Shown: piece after piece, positions 52,748-62,047 of the stretch | Numbering within the stretch: position 1 is the first letter of the stretch | Layout of the letters: every line of letters begins with the position of its first letter | Assembly: GCA_026874595.1 (NCBI GenBank) | Contig: JAPPUL010000089.1 | Span: 773,001 to 837,000 of the forward strand | Source of the DNA: Sipunculus nudus | Taxonomy: Eukaryota > Annelida > Sipuncula > Golfingiida > Sipunculidae | Length of the DNA: 64,000 nucleotides | Direction of reading: 5' to 3' | Made by a program: the position numbers and the translations under genes | Notes under the pieces: model-generated | What the model saw: only the letters and a program-made list of their open reading frames with translations | What the model was told of the DNA's origin: nothing | Databases searched by the model: none

Positions 52748-54244
52748 CTATTTATTCAAAATCTTGTTATAGTTTATGGGCTTTTCAAGTATTGACACTG
52801 CCTTTTGTAATTGTGCATCATAATCAAGATCAAATAACCTTACATGCTTTTTATATTTTTCATCACGGATATATCTTCTTAAATCTCTATCCCTAATAAC
52901 TACCCCCTCTTTTTTAAGGACCTTTTTAAAATTATCATAATCCTTTTCCCGATAACTTGCCCCATTATAATGCTTTTTCACAAAAGTTTTCACATACTTA
53001 CCCTTCGCTATTTTATTATCCATATACATATCGTCAAAAGTCTTTTTGGCAACCTTAACAACAACATCAGGAGTTATCCCTTTATTATGGATCTCTTTAC
53101 CTGAGGGTGTATAATACTTTTGCACAGTAAGCCTTATTGCTATTTTATTATTACCGTTTTTGAGAGATATTATATTCTGTACAGAAGCTTTACCAAATGT
53201 TTTAGAACCTACAAGTATCGCTCTTTTTGAGTCTTGTAATGCTCCTGCTACTATCTCTGATGCCGAAGCGCTACCTTGATTTACCAATATCACTATCGGA
53301 ATATCTTTCTCTACTATCGTGTTTTCCTCGTTCGCATAAAATTCTGTTATTTTACCTTTTTTTCTACCTTCAGTATAAACTATTTTCCCTTTGTCAAAAA
53401 ACATATCTGACGTTGATACTGCAGCTTTTAAAAAACCTCCAGGATTGTTACGTAAATCTATCACAAGACGTTCTAATTTCGCCTTACGTAGCTTTAAAAG
53501 TGCCTCCTTCAACTTATTCACTGTTTGTTTTCCAAACGATATTATACGTATATAGCCAAGCCCCTTTTTTATAAATCCATACTTTACCGTTGGGACATTT
53601 ATTATTGCTCGTGTTATCGTCATTGGTATTAAATCTAGTGCTTCTTCCCGAGAAACCTTTATCGATACCTTTGTTCCTGGAGCCCCTCGTAGTATTTTTA
53701 CTACATCTGATATATTAAGATCTCGACTTGACTTGCCTTCTATCTCTACTATCTTATCCATCGACTGTATCCCTGCCTCGTAACCAGGACTGCCTTCTAT
53801 TGGCGCTATTACAGTTGGATACCTATCACGAAGACCAATATATATACCAAGACCCCCAAATTGATTGCTTAATGACTCATTTAGCTCCTTTAAATCGTCC
53901 TCTGATAAAAAACTACTATAAGAATCGTCAAGCGAACTAAGCATGCCTCTTATCCCTCCATACATCAGATTCTTATACGATACCTTGCTCTCATCTACGT
54001 AGTTACTCCTTATATATCCAACAACTTCTTCTAGTAACTCATAATACTCATCCTCTGAATACTCAATCTCACTAGACTTGCCTACAGTATCTCCTTCTAA
54101 AGCTCTTAGATTAACTAATTTCTCTTTATACCCATCTATTATCTTTTCAAGCCTTAGACTATCTCCAGATAATATAAATCCATATAACTGGACCCCCAAT
54201 AGTAACAGTAACAGCGAGATCCACACTAATCTTTCTTTCTTCAT
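52748..54244 (-). CDS. C-terminal processing protease, S41 family
   Basis: Periplasmic Tsp/CtpA protease that trims or degrades exported proteins. An N-terminal membrane segment (about residues 7-25) is followed by the S41 N-domain (YGGIRGMLSSLDDSYSSFLS), a PDZ domain (GGLGIYIGLRDRYPTVIAPI onward) and the catalytic core. The core has LRNNPGGFLKAA, GSASASEIVAGALQD (nucleophile Ser) and GSKTFGKASVQ (Lys of the dyad). A positively charged tail of about 90 residues follows the core. 498 residues, within family range. Convergent with bioB. Confidence 0.94.
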   Translation of the reverse strand: MKKERLVWISLLLLLLGVQLYGFILSGDSLRLEKIIDGYKEKLVNLRALEGDTVGKSSEIEYSEDEYYELLEEVVGYIRSNYVDESKVSYKNLMYGGIRGMLSSLDDSYSSFLSEDDLKELNESLSNQFGGLGIYIGLRDRYPTVIAPIEGSPGYEAGIQSMDKIVEIEGKSSRDLNISDVVKILRGAPGTKVSIKVSREEALDLIPMTITRAIINVPTVKYGFIKKGLGYIRIISFGKQTVNKLKEALLKLRKAKLERLVIDLRNNPGGFLKAAVSTSDMFFDKGKIVYTEGRKKGKITEFYANEENTIVEKDIPIVILVNQGSASASEIVAGALQDSKRAILVGSKTFGKASVQNIISLKNGNNKIAIRLTVQKYYTPSGKEIHNKGITPDVVVKVAKKTFDDMYMDNKIAKGKYVKTFVKKHYNGASYREKDYDNFKKVLKKEGVVIRDRDLRRYIRDEKYKKHVRLFDLDYDAQLQKAVSILEKPINYNKILNK

Positions 54245-54603
54245 TAAATAATCCCTTGTCAGCTAAGATCGTTGAAATAGGTACTCCATTTACACCTAGA
54301 CCTTAACTATTTAGTAATATTTATAATCTTCTCGTTATCTAATAACACTATAAGTATTTTGAATAACGCCTTCTTATTTCTAAATATCTTTTTAGAAATA
54401 TACAAATATTATACTAATTAATAAATATCTTAATTAAAAACTAGTTTAAAGATACTTTATCGCTAAAGGCAAATATCTTAAAGCAAAGGAATTTTATATT
54501 ATAATACACTTATATAAATCTATACTTGGGAGTGTTTGACCTTTTTAATATCCCTACAAAAACTTATAGTATAATTTCTTATATAAAATTTATAATACAT
54601 AAT
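54245..54603. other. 359-bp AT-rich non-coding region
   Basis: Lies between the end of fliG and the start of the S41 protease gene. No credible gene, hairpin or promoter that I can place; long A/T runs only. Confidence 0.6.
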
Positions 54604-55662
54604 TTATACTACAAGCTCATCCTCTCCTGGCCTTGCTACTACTATCTCACCCTGCTCCTCAAGCTTCCTTATTATTCCCACTATCTTCTGCTGAGACTCC
54701 TCAACGTCCTTTAAGCGAATCGGTCCCATAAAGTCCATATCCTCTTTCAATAACGATGAGGCCCGTTTACTCATATTTCTAAATATCTTATCTTGTACCT
54801 CAGTATCAACTGCCTTAAGTGCTCTTGCAAGCTCCTGCCCATCAACCTCTCGCAACACCTTTTGTATCGACCTATCATCAAGAAGTACGATATCTTCAAA
54901 TACGAACATTCGTTTTTTGATCTCTTCTGCAAGTTCTGGGTCCTCATCCTCTAAATCTTCTATTATATTCCGCTCAGTACCTCTATCAACAAGATTGAGC
55001 ACTTCGACTATAGTGTCAATACCTCCAGCTGACGTATAATCCTCACTGGCCAAAGTTGACAACTTCCTCTCCAAAACCCTCTCAACTTCCCTTAAAACGT
55101 CAGGAGACGTCCTGTCCATTGTAGCAATCCGTTTTGCAACGTCTGCTTGTATCTCTTGTGGTAATGCATTTATAATTAATGATGACTTTTGTGGTTCTAA
55201 ATATGCAAGGATTAAGGCTATCGTTTGCGGATGCTCTGATTGTATGAAATTAAGTAGATGTGCAGGGTCTGTTCTTCTTACAAAATCAAACGGTCTTGAC
55301 TGTATTGAAGAGGTTAGTCTATTTATAACATCCTCAGCCTTTTGCGAGCCCAAAGCCTTTTCCAAAACATCACGAGCATAGTCAACTCCAGCTTGGGTGA
55401 TGAATTCTTGAGCCATTATAAGCTCTTGAAAATCTCTTAGTACAAGTTCTCTTTCATGCGGTTCTACTTTGTCTATACGTGCAATCTCAAAAGTAATCTG
55501 TTCAATCTCATCTTCTTTCAAGTATTTAAATATATTAGACGATACCTCAGGACCCAAGACTACTAAAAATATAGCCGCCTTTTGCTTTCCTGTCAAAGGA
55601 CGTTTAGTTGAAGAACTTGAAACCCTTGATGTAACTTGTGATCCGCTTCTAACTGTTGCCAT
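54604..55662 (-). CDS. fliG: Flagellar motor switch protein FliG
   Basis: C-ring protein that couples the stator to rotor turning. The three domains are recognisable: LTGKQKAAIFLVVLGPE with FKYLKEDEIEQITFEIARI (N), HPQTIALILAYLEPQKSSLIINALP (middle, EHPQ motif) and the C-domain with FEDIVLLDDRSIQKVLREVDGQELARALK containing torque-helix charges. ATG at 55662 is used because GGAG lies 6 bp upstream; the ATG at 55674 precedes that site. At 352 residues it has the spirochaete FliG2-like length. It stands apart from the flgK operon. Confidence 0.96.
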   Translation of the reverse strand: MATVRSGSQVTSRVSSSSTKRPLTGKQKAAIFLVVLGPEVSSNIFKYLKEDEIEQITFEIARIDKVEPHERELVLRDFQELIMAQEFITQAGVDYARDVLEKALGSQKAEDVINRLTSSIQSRPFDFVRRTDPAHLLNFIQSEHPQTIALILAYLEPQKSSLIINALPQEIQADVAKRIATMDRTSPDVLREVERVLERKLSTLASEDYTSAGGIDTIVEVLNLVDRGTERNIIEDLEDEDPELAEEIKKRMFVFEDIVLLDDRSIQKVLREVDGQELARALKAVDTEVQDKIFRNMSKRASSLLKEDMDFMGPIRLKDVEESQQKIVGIIRKLEEQGEIVVARPGEDELVV

Positions 55663-55994
55663 AAAAAGCTCCATTTACCATATAGTATATAATATGTAAT
55701 ATTAAAAAGAATGTTTATTAATCTTATTTATTAATCTTATTATAGTATAATCCTAAGTTTAGAGAAAATTATTTAATCTTTTTTATGTATAATCGACCAT
55801 AAAAAACAAAAATGTATATATTACAAAAAACACTTATACCAAAAGAATGTATTATTGTAACGATGCTTTACACACTTTACAATCTAAAAGCCATTACTTA
55901 AATTATAATATTAAACCATTTACTTTTGTAATAACTTAGCAAAACTAATAGTATTTATTAGATAGGTCCTCTTTCAAAGACCAGATATACAAAG
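55663..55994. other. 332-bp AT-rich divergent intergenic region
   Basis: Upstream of both fliG and the MBL hydrolase gene. It contains a direct duplication ttattaatctta around 55713-55740. The fliG ribosome site is at its left end. Nothing else can be supported. Confidence 0.6.
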
Positions 55995-56732
55995 ATGATT
56001 AAAACAACTGTAGACAAAAGTATAAAACGCTCTCATAGTTGGGAAGGACAAGATATTGCATGCAAAGTGCTTTACTCAAGAGCGGGACTTGCAACACAAC
56101 TACTTTTTAAAAACAAAATGACAAGTAAATTAGTAGTACTTGACTGCGGAGATGGGACAACACGGGATATAATAAACTCAGGGGAAGATTTAAACTATAT
56201 AGAAGGGGTAGTAATAAGTCATGGTCATCCTGATCATATAGGAGGCTTATTTTCCTTACTCTGTACTCTACGTCTTTTTAAAGTTAGACAAAACATTAAA
56301 ATATATGTCCCACACGGGTGTTTAGAAGCATCTAAAATCTTTAATCTATTTATGGACTTATACGGCAATGAACTTACATTTAACTTGAGCTTTGAGGAGA
56401 TAGAATCAGGTAGAGTTATAAATATCTCAGGTTTTAAAATAAGAAGTTTTGAAGCACTGCACTATGAAACAACGAAGGTACCTAAAAGCAAACTTAGACG
56501 AAAAGAGGCTTATAGCTACAAAATAGAGCTTGGGAATGAGAGTGTAGTATACTCAGGAGACACTTTACCTAACGAACGTCTTGAAAAGGAGTCAAAAGAT
56601 GTATCTTTACTCATAATAGAAGCAACTTACGATGATAGATTTAAAGAGACAGTTCCAAATCATCTTGACTATAAGTATGCAATGGAAGTTGGGAATAAAG
56701 CACGTAAGTACATTATAATACACCGTTTTTAG
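55995..56732 (+). CDS. Metallo-beta-lactamase-fold hydrolase, RNase Z-like
   Basis: Two-metal hydrolase. The 245-residue protein has the core motif ISHGHPDHIGG (HxHxDH), VLDCGDGTTRDI before it, His of EALHYE, Asp of VVYSGDTLP and a terminal IIHRF His. The order matches the RNase Z/ElaC group, with the EATY...H segment present near the end. It lacks a long exosite, so the substrate could be tRNA 3' ends or another phosphodiester. First of a plus-strand run with queA and miaB, 71 bp before queA; the linkage to tRNA-modification genes supports a tRNA role. Confidence 0.8.
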   Translation: MIKTTVDKSIKRSHSWEGQDIACKVLYSRAGLATQLLFKNKMTSKLVVLDCGDGTTRDIINSGEDLNYIEGVVISHGHPDHIGGLFSLLCTLRLFKVRQNIKIYVPHGCLEASKIFNLFMDLYGNELTFNLSFEEIESGRVINISGFKIRSFEALHYETTKVPKSKLRRKEAYSYKIELGNESVVYSGDTLPNERLEKESKDVSLLIIEATYDDRFKETVPNHLDYKYAMEVGNKARKYIIIHRF

Positions 56733-56760
56733 ACGCTGCTAGAAACTAACTAGCTTTTAT

Positions 56761-56792
56761 TTAGATATAAAGACTTTTAGATATAAAGACTT
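56761..56792. repeat. 16-bp direct duplication upstream of queA
   Basis: Two perfect adjacent copies of ttagatataaagactt, followed by a partial third, in the gap before queA and ending 11 bp before its start codon. Confidence 0.9.
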
Positions 56793-56803
56793 TTAGATTA
56801 GAT

Positions 56804-57865
56804 ATGAAGACAAAAGATTATAACTTTGGATTAGATGACGTTAGGATATCAACCTATCCAGACAAAGACAAATCAAAACTGCTTGTGGTAGATAGAAAAA
56901 GAAATACTTACCACAAAGAAGAGTTTAGCAATCTTTTAAACTTCCTAAGCGAAGGAGATTGCCTGGTACTAAACAATAGCTTTGTATATCCGGCAAGACT
57001 TTATGGAGAGTTAAAGAGCAAGAAAAAGAAGTTTGAGTTTTTATTGATACGTGAGCTTAGAGATGGTGTTAGTTGGGAGGTTTTAATTAAGAATAGTAAA
57101 CAGTGCGTGATTGGTGATGAATTTAAGTTTAAAGATGGTGTTATAGGAAAGCTTACATGGAAGTTAGGCGGTGGATTAAATCATATACGATTTAACGAAA
57201 AGCTAAGTTACGAACTACTTGATGAGATAGGCCAAATGGCTTTACCGTCGTACATACTGAAGTTACGAGACTATAGAATAGAAGACAAAAAATACTACCA
57301 ACCAAGCTACACTAAAAAGTTTATAGAAAGTGATATAAAAAGCAAGAGAGTATGCGGGTCAATAGCCTGTCCAACAGCAGGACTTCATTTTACAGAAGAG
57401 CTTTTAGAAAAGCTAAAGAAAGGAGGAATAGAAATAGCATATATAACATTGCACGTATCAGTTGGAACTTTTAAACCGATAATAAGCGAAGATGTAGAAG
57501 GACACAAAATGGGGAGTGAAGAATATGTATTAGAAGCTGAGGAGGCCCAAAAGATAAACAAAGCAGTTAAATGGGGAAAAAGGGTTATTGCAGTAGGGAC
57601 AACGACAACCCGAGTACTTGAACATTGTAGTGCAGGAGAAGGGTTAGTAAAGGCATCATGCGGTTCAACAAATCTTTTCATATATCCCGGCTATAAATTT
57701 AGGGTGGTAAATGGTTTAATAAGTAATTTTCATATGGGAAAGTCAACCCCGTTGCTTCTGGTGTGCGCATTTGGCGGGGAAGGACTTATAAAGGAATCAT
57801 ATAAATTTGCGCATATAAATGACTTTGGTTTTTACAGTTATGGAGATGGGATGTTGATTATATAA
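56804..57865 (+). CDS. queA: S-adenosylmethionine:tRNA ribosyltransferase-isomerase, divergent
   Basis: Transfers the ribose of SAM to preQ1 in tRNA, the penultimate step of queuosine synthesis. Recognised from PARLYGEL, CPTAGLHFTEELL, HVSVGTFKPI, VIAVGTTTTRVLE, LFIYPGYKFRVV, SNFHMGKSTPLLLV and YSYGDGMLI. It is notable that the usual NDTRV before PARL is NNSFV here, and that LITNFHLP is LISNFHMG. Length of 353 residues is normal. Between the MBL gene and miaB (51 bp). A divergent QueA or a QueA-like paralogue remains possible. Confidence 0.88.
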   Translation: MKTKDYNFGLDDVRISTYPDKDKSKLLVVDRKRNTYHKEEFSNLLNFLSEGDCLVLNNSFVYPARLYGELKSKKKKFEFLLIRELRDGVSWEVLIKNSKQCVIGDEFKFKDGVIGKLTWKLGGGLNHIRFNEKLSYELLDEIGQMALPSYILKLRDYRIEDKKYYQPSYTKKFIESDIKSKRVCGSIACPTAGLHFTEELLEKLKKGGIEIAYITLHVSVGTFKPIISEDVEGHKMGSEEYVLEAEEAQKINKAVKWGKRVIAVGTTTTRVLEHCSAGEGLVKASCGSTNLFIYPGYKFRVVNGLISNFHMGKSTPLLLVCAFGGEGLIKESYKFAHINDFGFYSYGDGMLII

Positions 57866-57916
57866 TATATCCAAGAAAACAAATAATTAATAAAAAGGTT
57901 TAGAGAAGAGAATAAA

Positions 57917-59269
57917 ATGTTAAAAGATTTAGATATGAGAGCACAACTTTTAGTAGGAACAAAGAGTTTCAAGATAGAAAACTACGGCTGTCAAATGAAC
58001 TTATCAGACACAGAAGAAGTTGAGGCAAGTCTTTATAATGGAGGTTTTGGCAGGACAGATTCTGCTTCTGAGGCTGACATAGTAATAATAAATAGTTGTG
58101 CAATAAGACAGACAGCAGAAAAGCGTGTATATGGGCGCCTTAAGGAATATCATACTAAAAAAGCAAATAAAGAACAGATATTAGTGTTAATGGGGTGCGT
58201 TGCCCAAAAAGATAAATATGAAATAATAGAAAGCATGCCTTGGATAGATTTAGTAATCGGAACACATGAAAAAAGCCGAACGGTAGATATTATAAAAGAT
58301 TACATATTAAATAGTAACACTACCCGAGTACATACGGAGTTTGGTGGTTATGAATTTATGGATGCAAGTCCATCAGTAAAATATCCTTTTAAGGCCGACT
58401 TAACAATAATACACGGATGTAATAAAGATTGCAGCTACTGCATAGTTCCAAGCACAAGGGGAATAGAGATAAGTCGCAAAAGCGATGATATAATTGACAA
58501 TGTAAAAAGACTTATAGACGCTGGGGTAAGCGAGATAATGCTACTTGGACAAAATGTAAATTCGTATAATATTGGAACAAACGATATAAGATTTCCTGAG
58601 TTGCTTTTACGGCTTAGCGAGCTTGACAAATTAAAGCGGATAAGATTTTTAACATCCCATCCTATGGACTTTAGCAATGATTTAATAAGTGCGATAAAGG
58701 CAAGTGATAAGATATGCAATTACGTTCATTTACCCTTACAAAGCGCTTCTAATAAGGTGCTTAAGGATATGAAAAGAGAATACACATATCAAAATTATAA
58801 AGAGATAATATATGCACTTAGAGAAGCGGTTCCTAAAATAGTCTTGTCAACTGATATTTTAGTTGGCTTTCCTGGAGAGAGCACTAAGGATTTTGAATAT
58901 ACACTAAAGGCGATGGAAGAGATAATGTTCGATACAGCCTATATGTTTAAATACTCAAAACGGAGTGGAACAAAGGCGGCAAGTTATACAAATTATATAG
59001 AAGAAGAAGAGAAGCAAAGTCGACTAAGCAAGATAATAGATACACAAAGCAAAATAACAAAAGAGCAAAATGAAAAACATATAGGCCAAATAGAAGAAGT
59101 GCTTATAGAAGGACATAGTAAAAGAGACCCAGAAAAAGAGTTACTTGGCAAAACAAGCGGTAATAAAAATGTAATAGTACGTGGAGATAAGAGTTTAATA
59201 GGGAAGTACTTCAATGTAGTTATAGAAGGGCTACGTGGCAATACGCTAATAGGTAAAATAGTAAATTAG
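57917..59269 (+). CDS. miaB: tRNA-2-methylthio-N6-dimethylallyladenosine synthase
   Basis: Radical-SAM methylthiotransferase modifying A37 of tRNAs that read UNN codons. The N-terminal cluster ligands are Cys25 (NYGCQMNLSD), Cys61 (INSCAIRQTAEKR) and Cys94 (MGCVAQ). The SAM cluster is Cys168/172/175 in HGCNKDCSYCIVPSTRG. LLGQNVNSYN and VHLPLQSASNKVLKDMKREY are diagnostic for MiaB over MtaB or RimO. The C-terminal TRAM domain follows. 450 residues, standard. Confidence 0.96.
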   Translation: MLKDLDMRAQLLVGTKSFKIENYGCQMNLSDTEEVEASLYNGGFGRTDSASEADIVIINSCAIRQTAEKRVYGRLKEYHTKKANKEQILVLMGCVAQKDKYEIIESMPWIDLVIGTHEKSRTVDIIKDYILNSNTTRVHTEFGGYEFMDASPSVKYPFKADLTIIHGCNKDCSYCIVPSTRGIEISRKSDDIIDNVKRLIDAGVSEIMLLGQNVNSYNIGTNDIRFPELLLRLSELDKLKRIRFLTSHPMDFSNDLISAIKASDKICNYVHLPLQSASNKVLKDMKREYTYQNYKEIIYALREAVPKIVLSTDILVGFPGESTKDFEYTLKAMEEIMFDTAYMFKYSKRSGTKAASYTNYIEEEEKQSRLSKIIDTQSKITKEQNEKHIGQIEEVLIEGHSKRDPEKELLGKTSGNKNVIVRGDKSLIGKYFNVVIEGLRGNTLIGKIVN

Positions 59270-59305
59270 AATACTAAGAGAAAAGCACAAAACAGGCGAA
59301 AGAAT

Positions 59306-59833
59306 ATGACAAATCTCCCAATAGGACAAGAAAAAGTAGACAAATGGCACAGACTAAAAGCAAGTTATGAACCATCGGATTTAAATGAAATCCCAAAAAG
59401 ATATTGCGCAGATACTAAAAAGTCATATTTGTTAAGATTAGAAGCACTCAAAAATCTTTTAGAGATGCTTGACAAAGCAAACAATTATAATGCAAAAGAA
59501 TTTACAATAAAGTGCGTATCTGCCTACAGAAGCTACGAATACCAAAAAGAGTTATATGAAAAAACGCTGATAAAAAAAGGTAAAGAGCAAAACGTAGTAG
59601 CAAAGCCGGGTCATTCAGAACACCAATTAGGGGTAACAGTAGATATATCCTCCTCGGAAGTAGATTATGAAATAGATGAAGGATTTGCCAAAACAAAAGC
59701 CTATAAATGGCTTTTAGCAAATGCCACAAGGTATGGGTTTGAATTCTCTTATACAAAAGAAAACCATGAGGCAAAAGGTTATACCTGGGAACCATGGCAT
59801 CTTAGATACACCGGGAAAAGGATTCTAAACTAA
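59306..59833 (+). CDS. D-alanyl-D-alanine carboxypeptidase, VanY/M15B family
   Basis: Zn peptidase that removes the terminal D-Ala of peptidoglycan peptides. The 175-residue catalytic domain has SAYRSYEYQKELYE, the Zn motif SEHQLGVTVDI (His and Asp) and EPWHLRYTG (third His). No signal peptide is evident at the N-terminus, which is odd for an enzyme expected in the periplasm; it might act on cytosolic peptides or have a non-classical export route. Follows miaB by 36 bp. Confidence 0.9.
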   Translation: MTNLPIGQEKVDKWHRLKASYEPSDLNEIPKRYCADTKKSYLLRLEALKNLLEMLDKANNYNAKEFTIKCVSAYRSYEYQKELYEKTLIKKGKEQNVVAKPGHSEHQLGVTVDISSSEVDYEIDEGFAKTKAYKWLLANATRYGFEFSYTKENHEAKGYTWEPWHLRYTGKRILN

Positions 59834-59910
59834 CAATAAATGGAAAAACTATTATACTTAAAGAAAATAGTTAAAAAGGAAAGAATCTAAAACAAATAGC
59901 TGCTAAGAAG

Positions 59911-60267
59911 ATGCTTGAAGAACAAAGACAAATTCAAAAGCCATGGGGATACTACAAAATAATCTATAAAAGCAAAGGATATAAATTAAAAGAGATAAAA
60001 GTGTATCCAAATCAAAGACTTAGTTATCAAAGGCATAAAAAGCGTTCTGAACATTGGTATATAGTGGATGGTAGAGGTCGGGTTACTATAGATGATAGAA
60101 TAAGAGATTTGTGTGCGGGTGATTCAGTAGATATTGAAAAAGGCAAATGGCATAGAATAGAAAATATAAGTTCTAACAATCTAATATTTATTGAGATTCA
60201 GCAAGGTGAGTATCTAGAAGAAGATGATATAGAGCGTTTAGAAGATGATTATGGGCGCATAAATTAA
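59911..60267 (+). CDS. Cupin protein, mannose-6-phosphate isomerase type II-like
   Basis: 118-residue cupin matching the isomerase half of bifunctional AlgA/ManC proteins: KPWGYYKIIY at the start, RLSYQRHKKRSEHWYIVDG (metal His/Glu/His), and GDSVDIEKGKWHRIENI (final His) with IEIQQGEYLEEDDIERLEDDYGR at the end. Normally fused behind the GDP-mannose pyrophosphorylase domain; here it is separate and upstream of that gene by 86 bp. Predicted to convert fructose-6-phosphate to mannose-6-phosphate. Confidence 0.88.
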   Translation: MLEEQRQIQKPWGYYKIIYKSKGYKLKEIKVYPNQRLSYQRHKKRSEHWYIVDGRGRVTIDDRIRDLCAGDSVDIEKGKWHRIENISSNNLIFIEIQQGEYLEEDDIERLEDDYGRIN

Positions 60268-60353
60268 TCCTATATCAGACGACATACATTTATCCTAAAG
60301 CCTAGTTATATTTTTGTTAGCTATAAATAGTAGTTTTTGATATATTACAAGTT

Positions 60354-61445
60354 ATGGTAAAAGCAGCATTAATAATGGCAGGAGGTAGTGGAGAACGATT
60401 TTGGCCTCTAAGTCGTAAAAACCATCCTAAACAGTTTTTAAAACTCTTCTCTACAAATACTCTTATAAGAGAAAGTTTTAAAAGGGTAGCAAGTTTTATC
60501 GATATAGATAAAATATTTGTAGTTACACTTGCAATACATAAAGAAAAGATAAAACAATCAATTCCAGAGCTAGATGAAGAGAATATAATCACAGAACCAT
60601 GCGGTCGCGACACCGCAGCTGCAATAGGGCTTGGACTTGTATACATAATAACAAAACTATCCTCAGATGCCACAATACTAGTATGCGCCTCAGATCATAT
60701 AATTAAAGATATAAAAGCATTCAAAGACAAAGCTAAAATCGCATTAGATGAAGCTGCAAAACAAGATAAAATAATAACACTTGGCATAAAACCAAATCGT
60801 GTTGAAACTAATTATGGTTATATAGAGCTTGAAGAGGAGTTTATACAAAGTAATAAACTACATAAGGTATCAAGTTTTAAAGAGAAGCCAGAATATGAAC
60901 TTGCAAAGGAATTCACATCGAAAGGTAACTTCTTATGGAATAGCGGCATGTTCATATTCAAAGCGAATGTTTTACTTAGTGCTTTAAATACCCATATGAA
61001 AGAACTTAGCAGAGGACTTGACTTAATACAAAGTGCTCTTTTGGGCAATGATTATGAAAGTGTTACAAAACTGGTTTACAGCGGCTTAGCCAAACAGTCT
61101 ATAGATTTTGGCCTTATGGAACATATTAAAGATATACTATGCATAGTAGGAGATTTTGAATGGGACGATGTTGGCTCTTGGGATGCTTATGAAAGGCATT
61201 TTCAGAAGGACTCTAACAATAATATAGCTCAAGGTAGTCAAGGAAAGATTATACTTGAGAATACAAATAACTCGCTTATAATTAATAATACTAAACAATT
61301 TCTATGTACTATGGGACTTTCTAATTTAACTATTATAAATACCGAGGATGCTATCCTTATATTCGATAAGAATTGTACAAAGCATACAAATATTAAAAAG
61401 TTGCTGTCTAGAATAAAAGATTCTAATTTGGAAGATTGTCTATAA
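60354..61445 (+). CDS. manC: Mannose-1-phosphate guanylyltransferase
   Basis: Makes GDP-mannose for surface polysaccharides. The nucleotide-binding start is LIMAGGSGERFWPLSRKNHPKQFL. Also present are EPCGRDTAAAIGLG, ASDHIIKD, NYGYIEL, FKEKPE, FLWNSGMFIF and FEWDDVGSWDA, all characteristic of the family. The 363-residue length is that of the pyrophosphorylase alone; the isomerase cupin is supplied by the preceding gene. Convergent with msrB, the stops 14 bp apart. Confidence 0.95.
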   Translation: MVKAALIMAGGSGERFWPLSRKNHPKQFLKLFSTNTLIRESFKRVASFIDIDKIFVVTLAIHKEKIKQSIPELDEENIITEPCGRDTAAAIGLGLVYIITKLSSDATILVCASDHIIKDIKAFKDKAKIALDEAAKQDKIITLGIKPNRVETNYGYIELEEEFIQSNKLHKVSSFKEKPEYELAKEFTSKGNFLWNSGMFIFKANVLLSALNTHMKELSRGLDLIQSALLGNDYESVTKLVYSGLAKQSIDFGLMEHIKDILCIVGDFEWDDVGSWDAYERHFQKDSNNNIAQGSQGKIILENTNNSLIINNTKQFLCTMGLSNLTIINTEDAILIFDKNCTKHTNIKKLLSRIKDSNLEDCL

Positions 61446-61459
61446 AAACTTCTAATATC

Positions 61460-62005
61460 TTAGTTGCTATCTTCTTTATCTTTTATAAGTGCTTCTTTCT
61501 TAAAACTAAGCGATTTAGAATTAATACAATATCGCAGTCCTGTCGGATTTGGACCATCCGTAAAAACATGCCCTTGATGTGAGCCACATCTATTACATAC
61601 TACTTCCACACGCTCCATACCATAACTCCTATCCCTTATCTTACGTACTGCGCCTTCTTTAATAGGTTCATAGAAACTCGGCCAACCTGTCCCTGAATCA
61701 AACTTAGCCTTTGCAGAAAATAACCTATTCCCACATGCTTTGCACTCATAAACCCCATCTTCATAAAAGCTATTGTATTTTCCACTAAATGCAGGCTCTG
61801 TACCCTTCTCTCGTAGTATATGATAATCTTCTTTACTCAAGGTCGCCTTCCACTCATCTTCTGTCTTTTCAACTTCATAACCCATCTTATTTGCCTCTTC
61901 TTCTTCTAATACTCCTGTAACTCCTACAGTCCCGCTTGAGGACATTAACCCATAAAATAACAAGAGTAAAGATATACTTAATAATAATAATATATACTTT
62001 CTCAT
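61460..62005 (-). CDS. msrB: Exported methionine-R-sulfoxide reductase
   Basis: Reduces R-methionine sulfoxide in proteins. The domain has two Zn CxxC pairs (ECKACGNRLF and VCNRCGSHQGH), FDSGTGWPSFYEP, HVFTDGP and the catalytic Cys in GLRYCINS. In front is a hydrophobic N-terminus (about residues 3-21), so the enzyme is probably exported to the periplasm or membrane bound, unlike the usual cytosolic form. ATG at 62005 is preceded by GGAGG with 8-bp spacing. Confidence 0.94.
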   Translation of the reverse strand: MRKYILLLLSISLLLLFYGLMSSSGTVGVTGVLEEEEANKMGYEVEKTEDEWKATLSKEDYHILREKGTEPAFSGKYNSFYEDGVYECKACGNRLFSAKAKFDSGTGWPSFYEPIKEGAVRKIRDRSYGMERVEVVCNRCGSHQGHVFTDGPNPTGLRYCINSKSLSFKKEALIKDKEDSN

Positions 62006-62047
62006 CACTTATACCTCCTTTTATAATATCATTTTTAAATGTTTTTG

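Noticed and set aside
54526-54714. 62-codon plus-strand frame overlapping the end of fliG
   Set aside because: Tyr/Leu/Ile-rich chance frame with no ribosome site.
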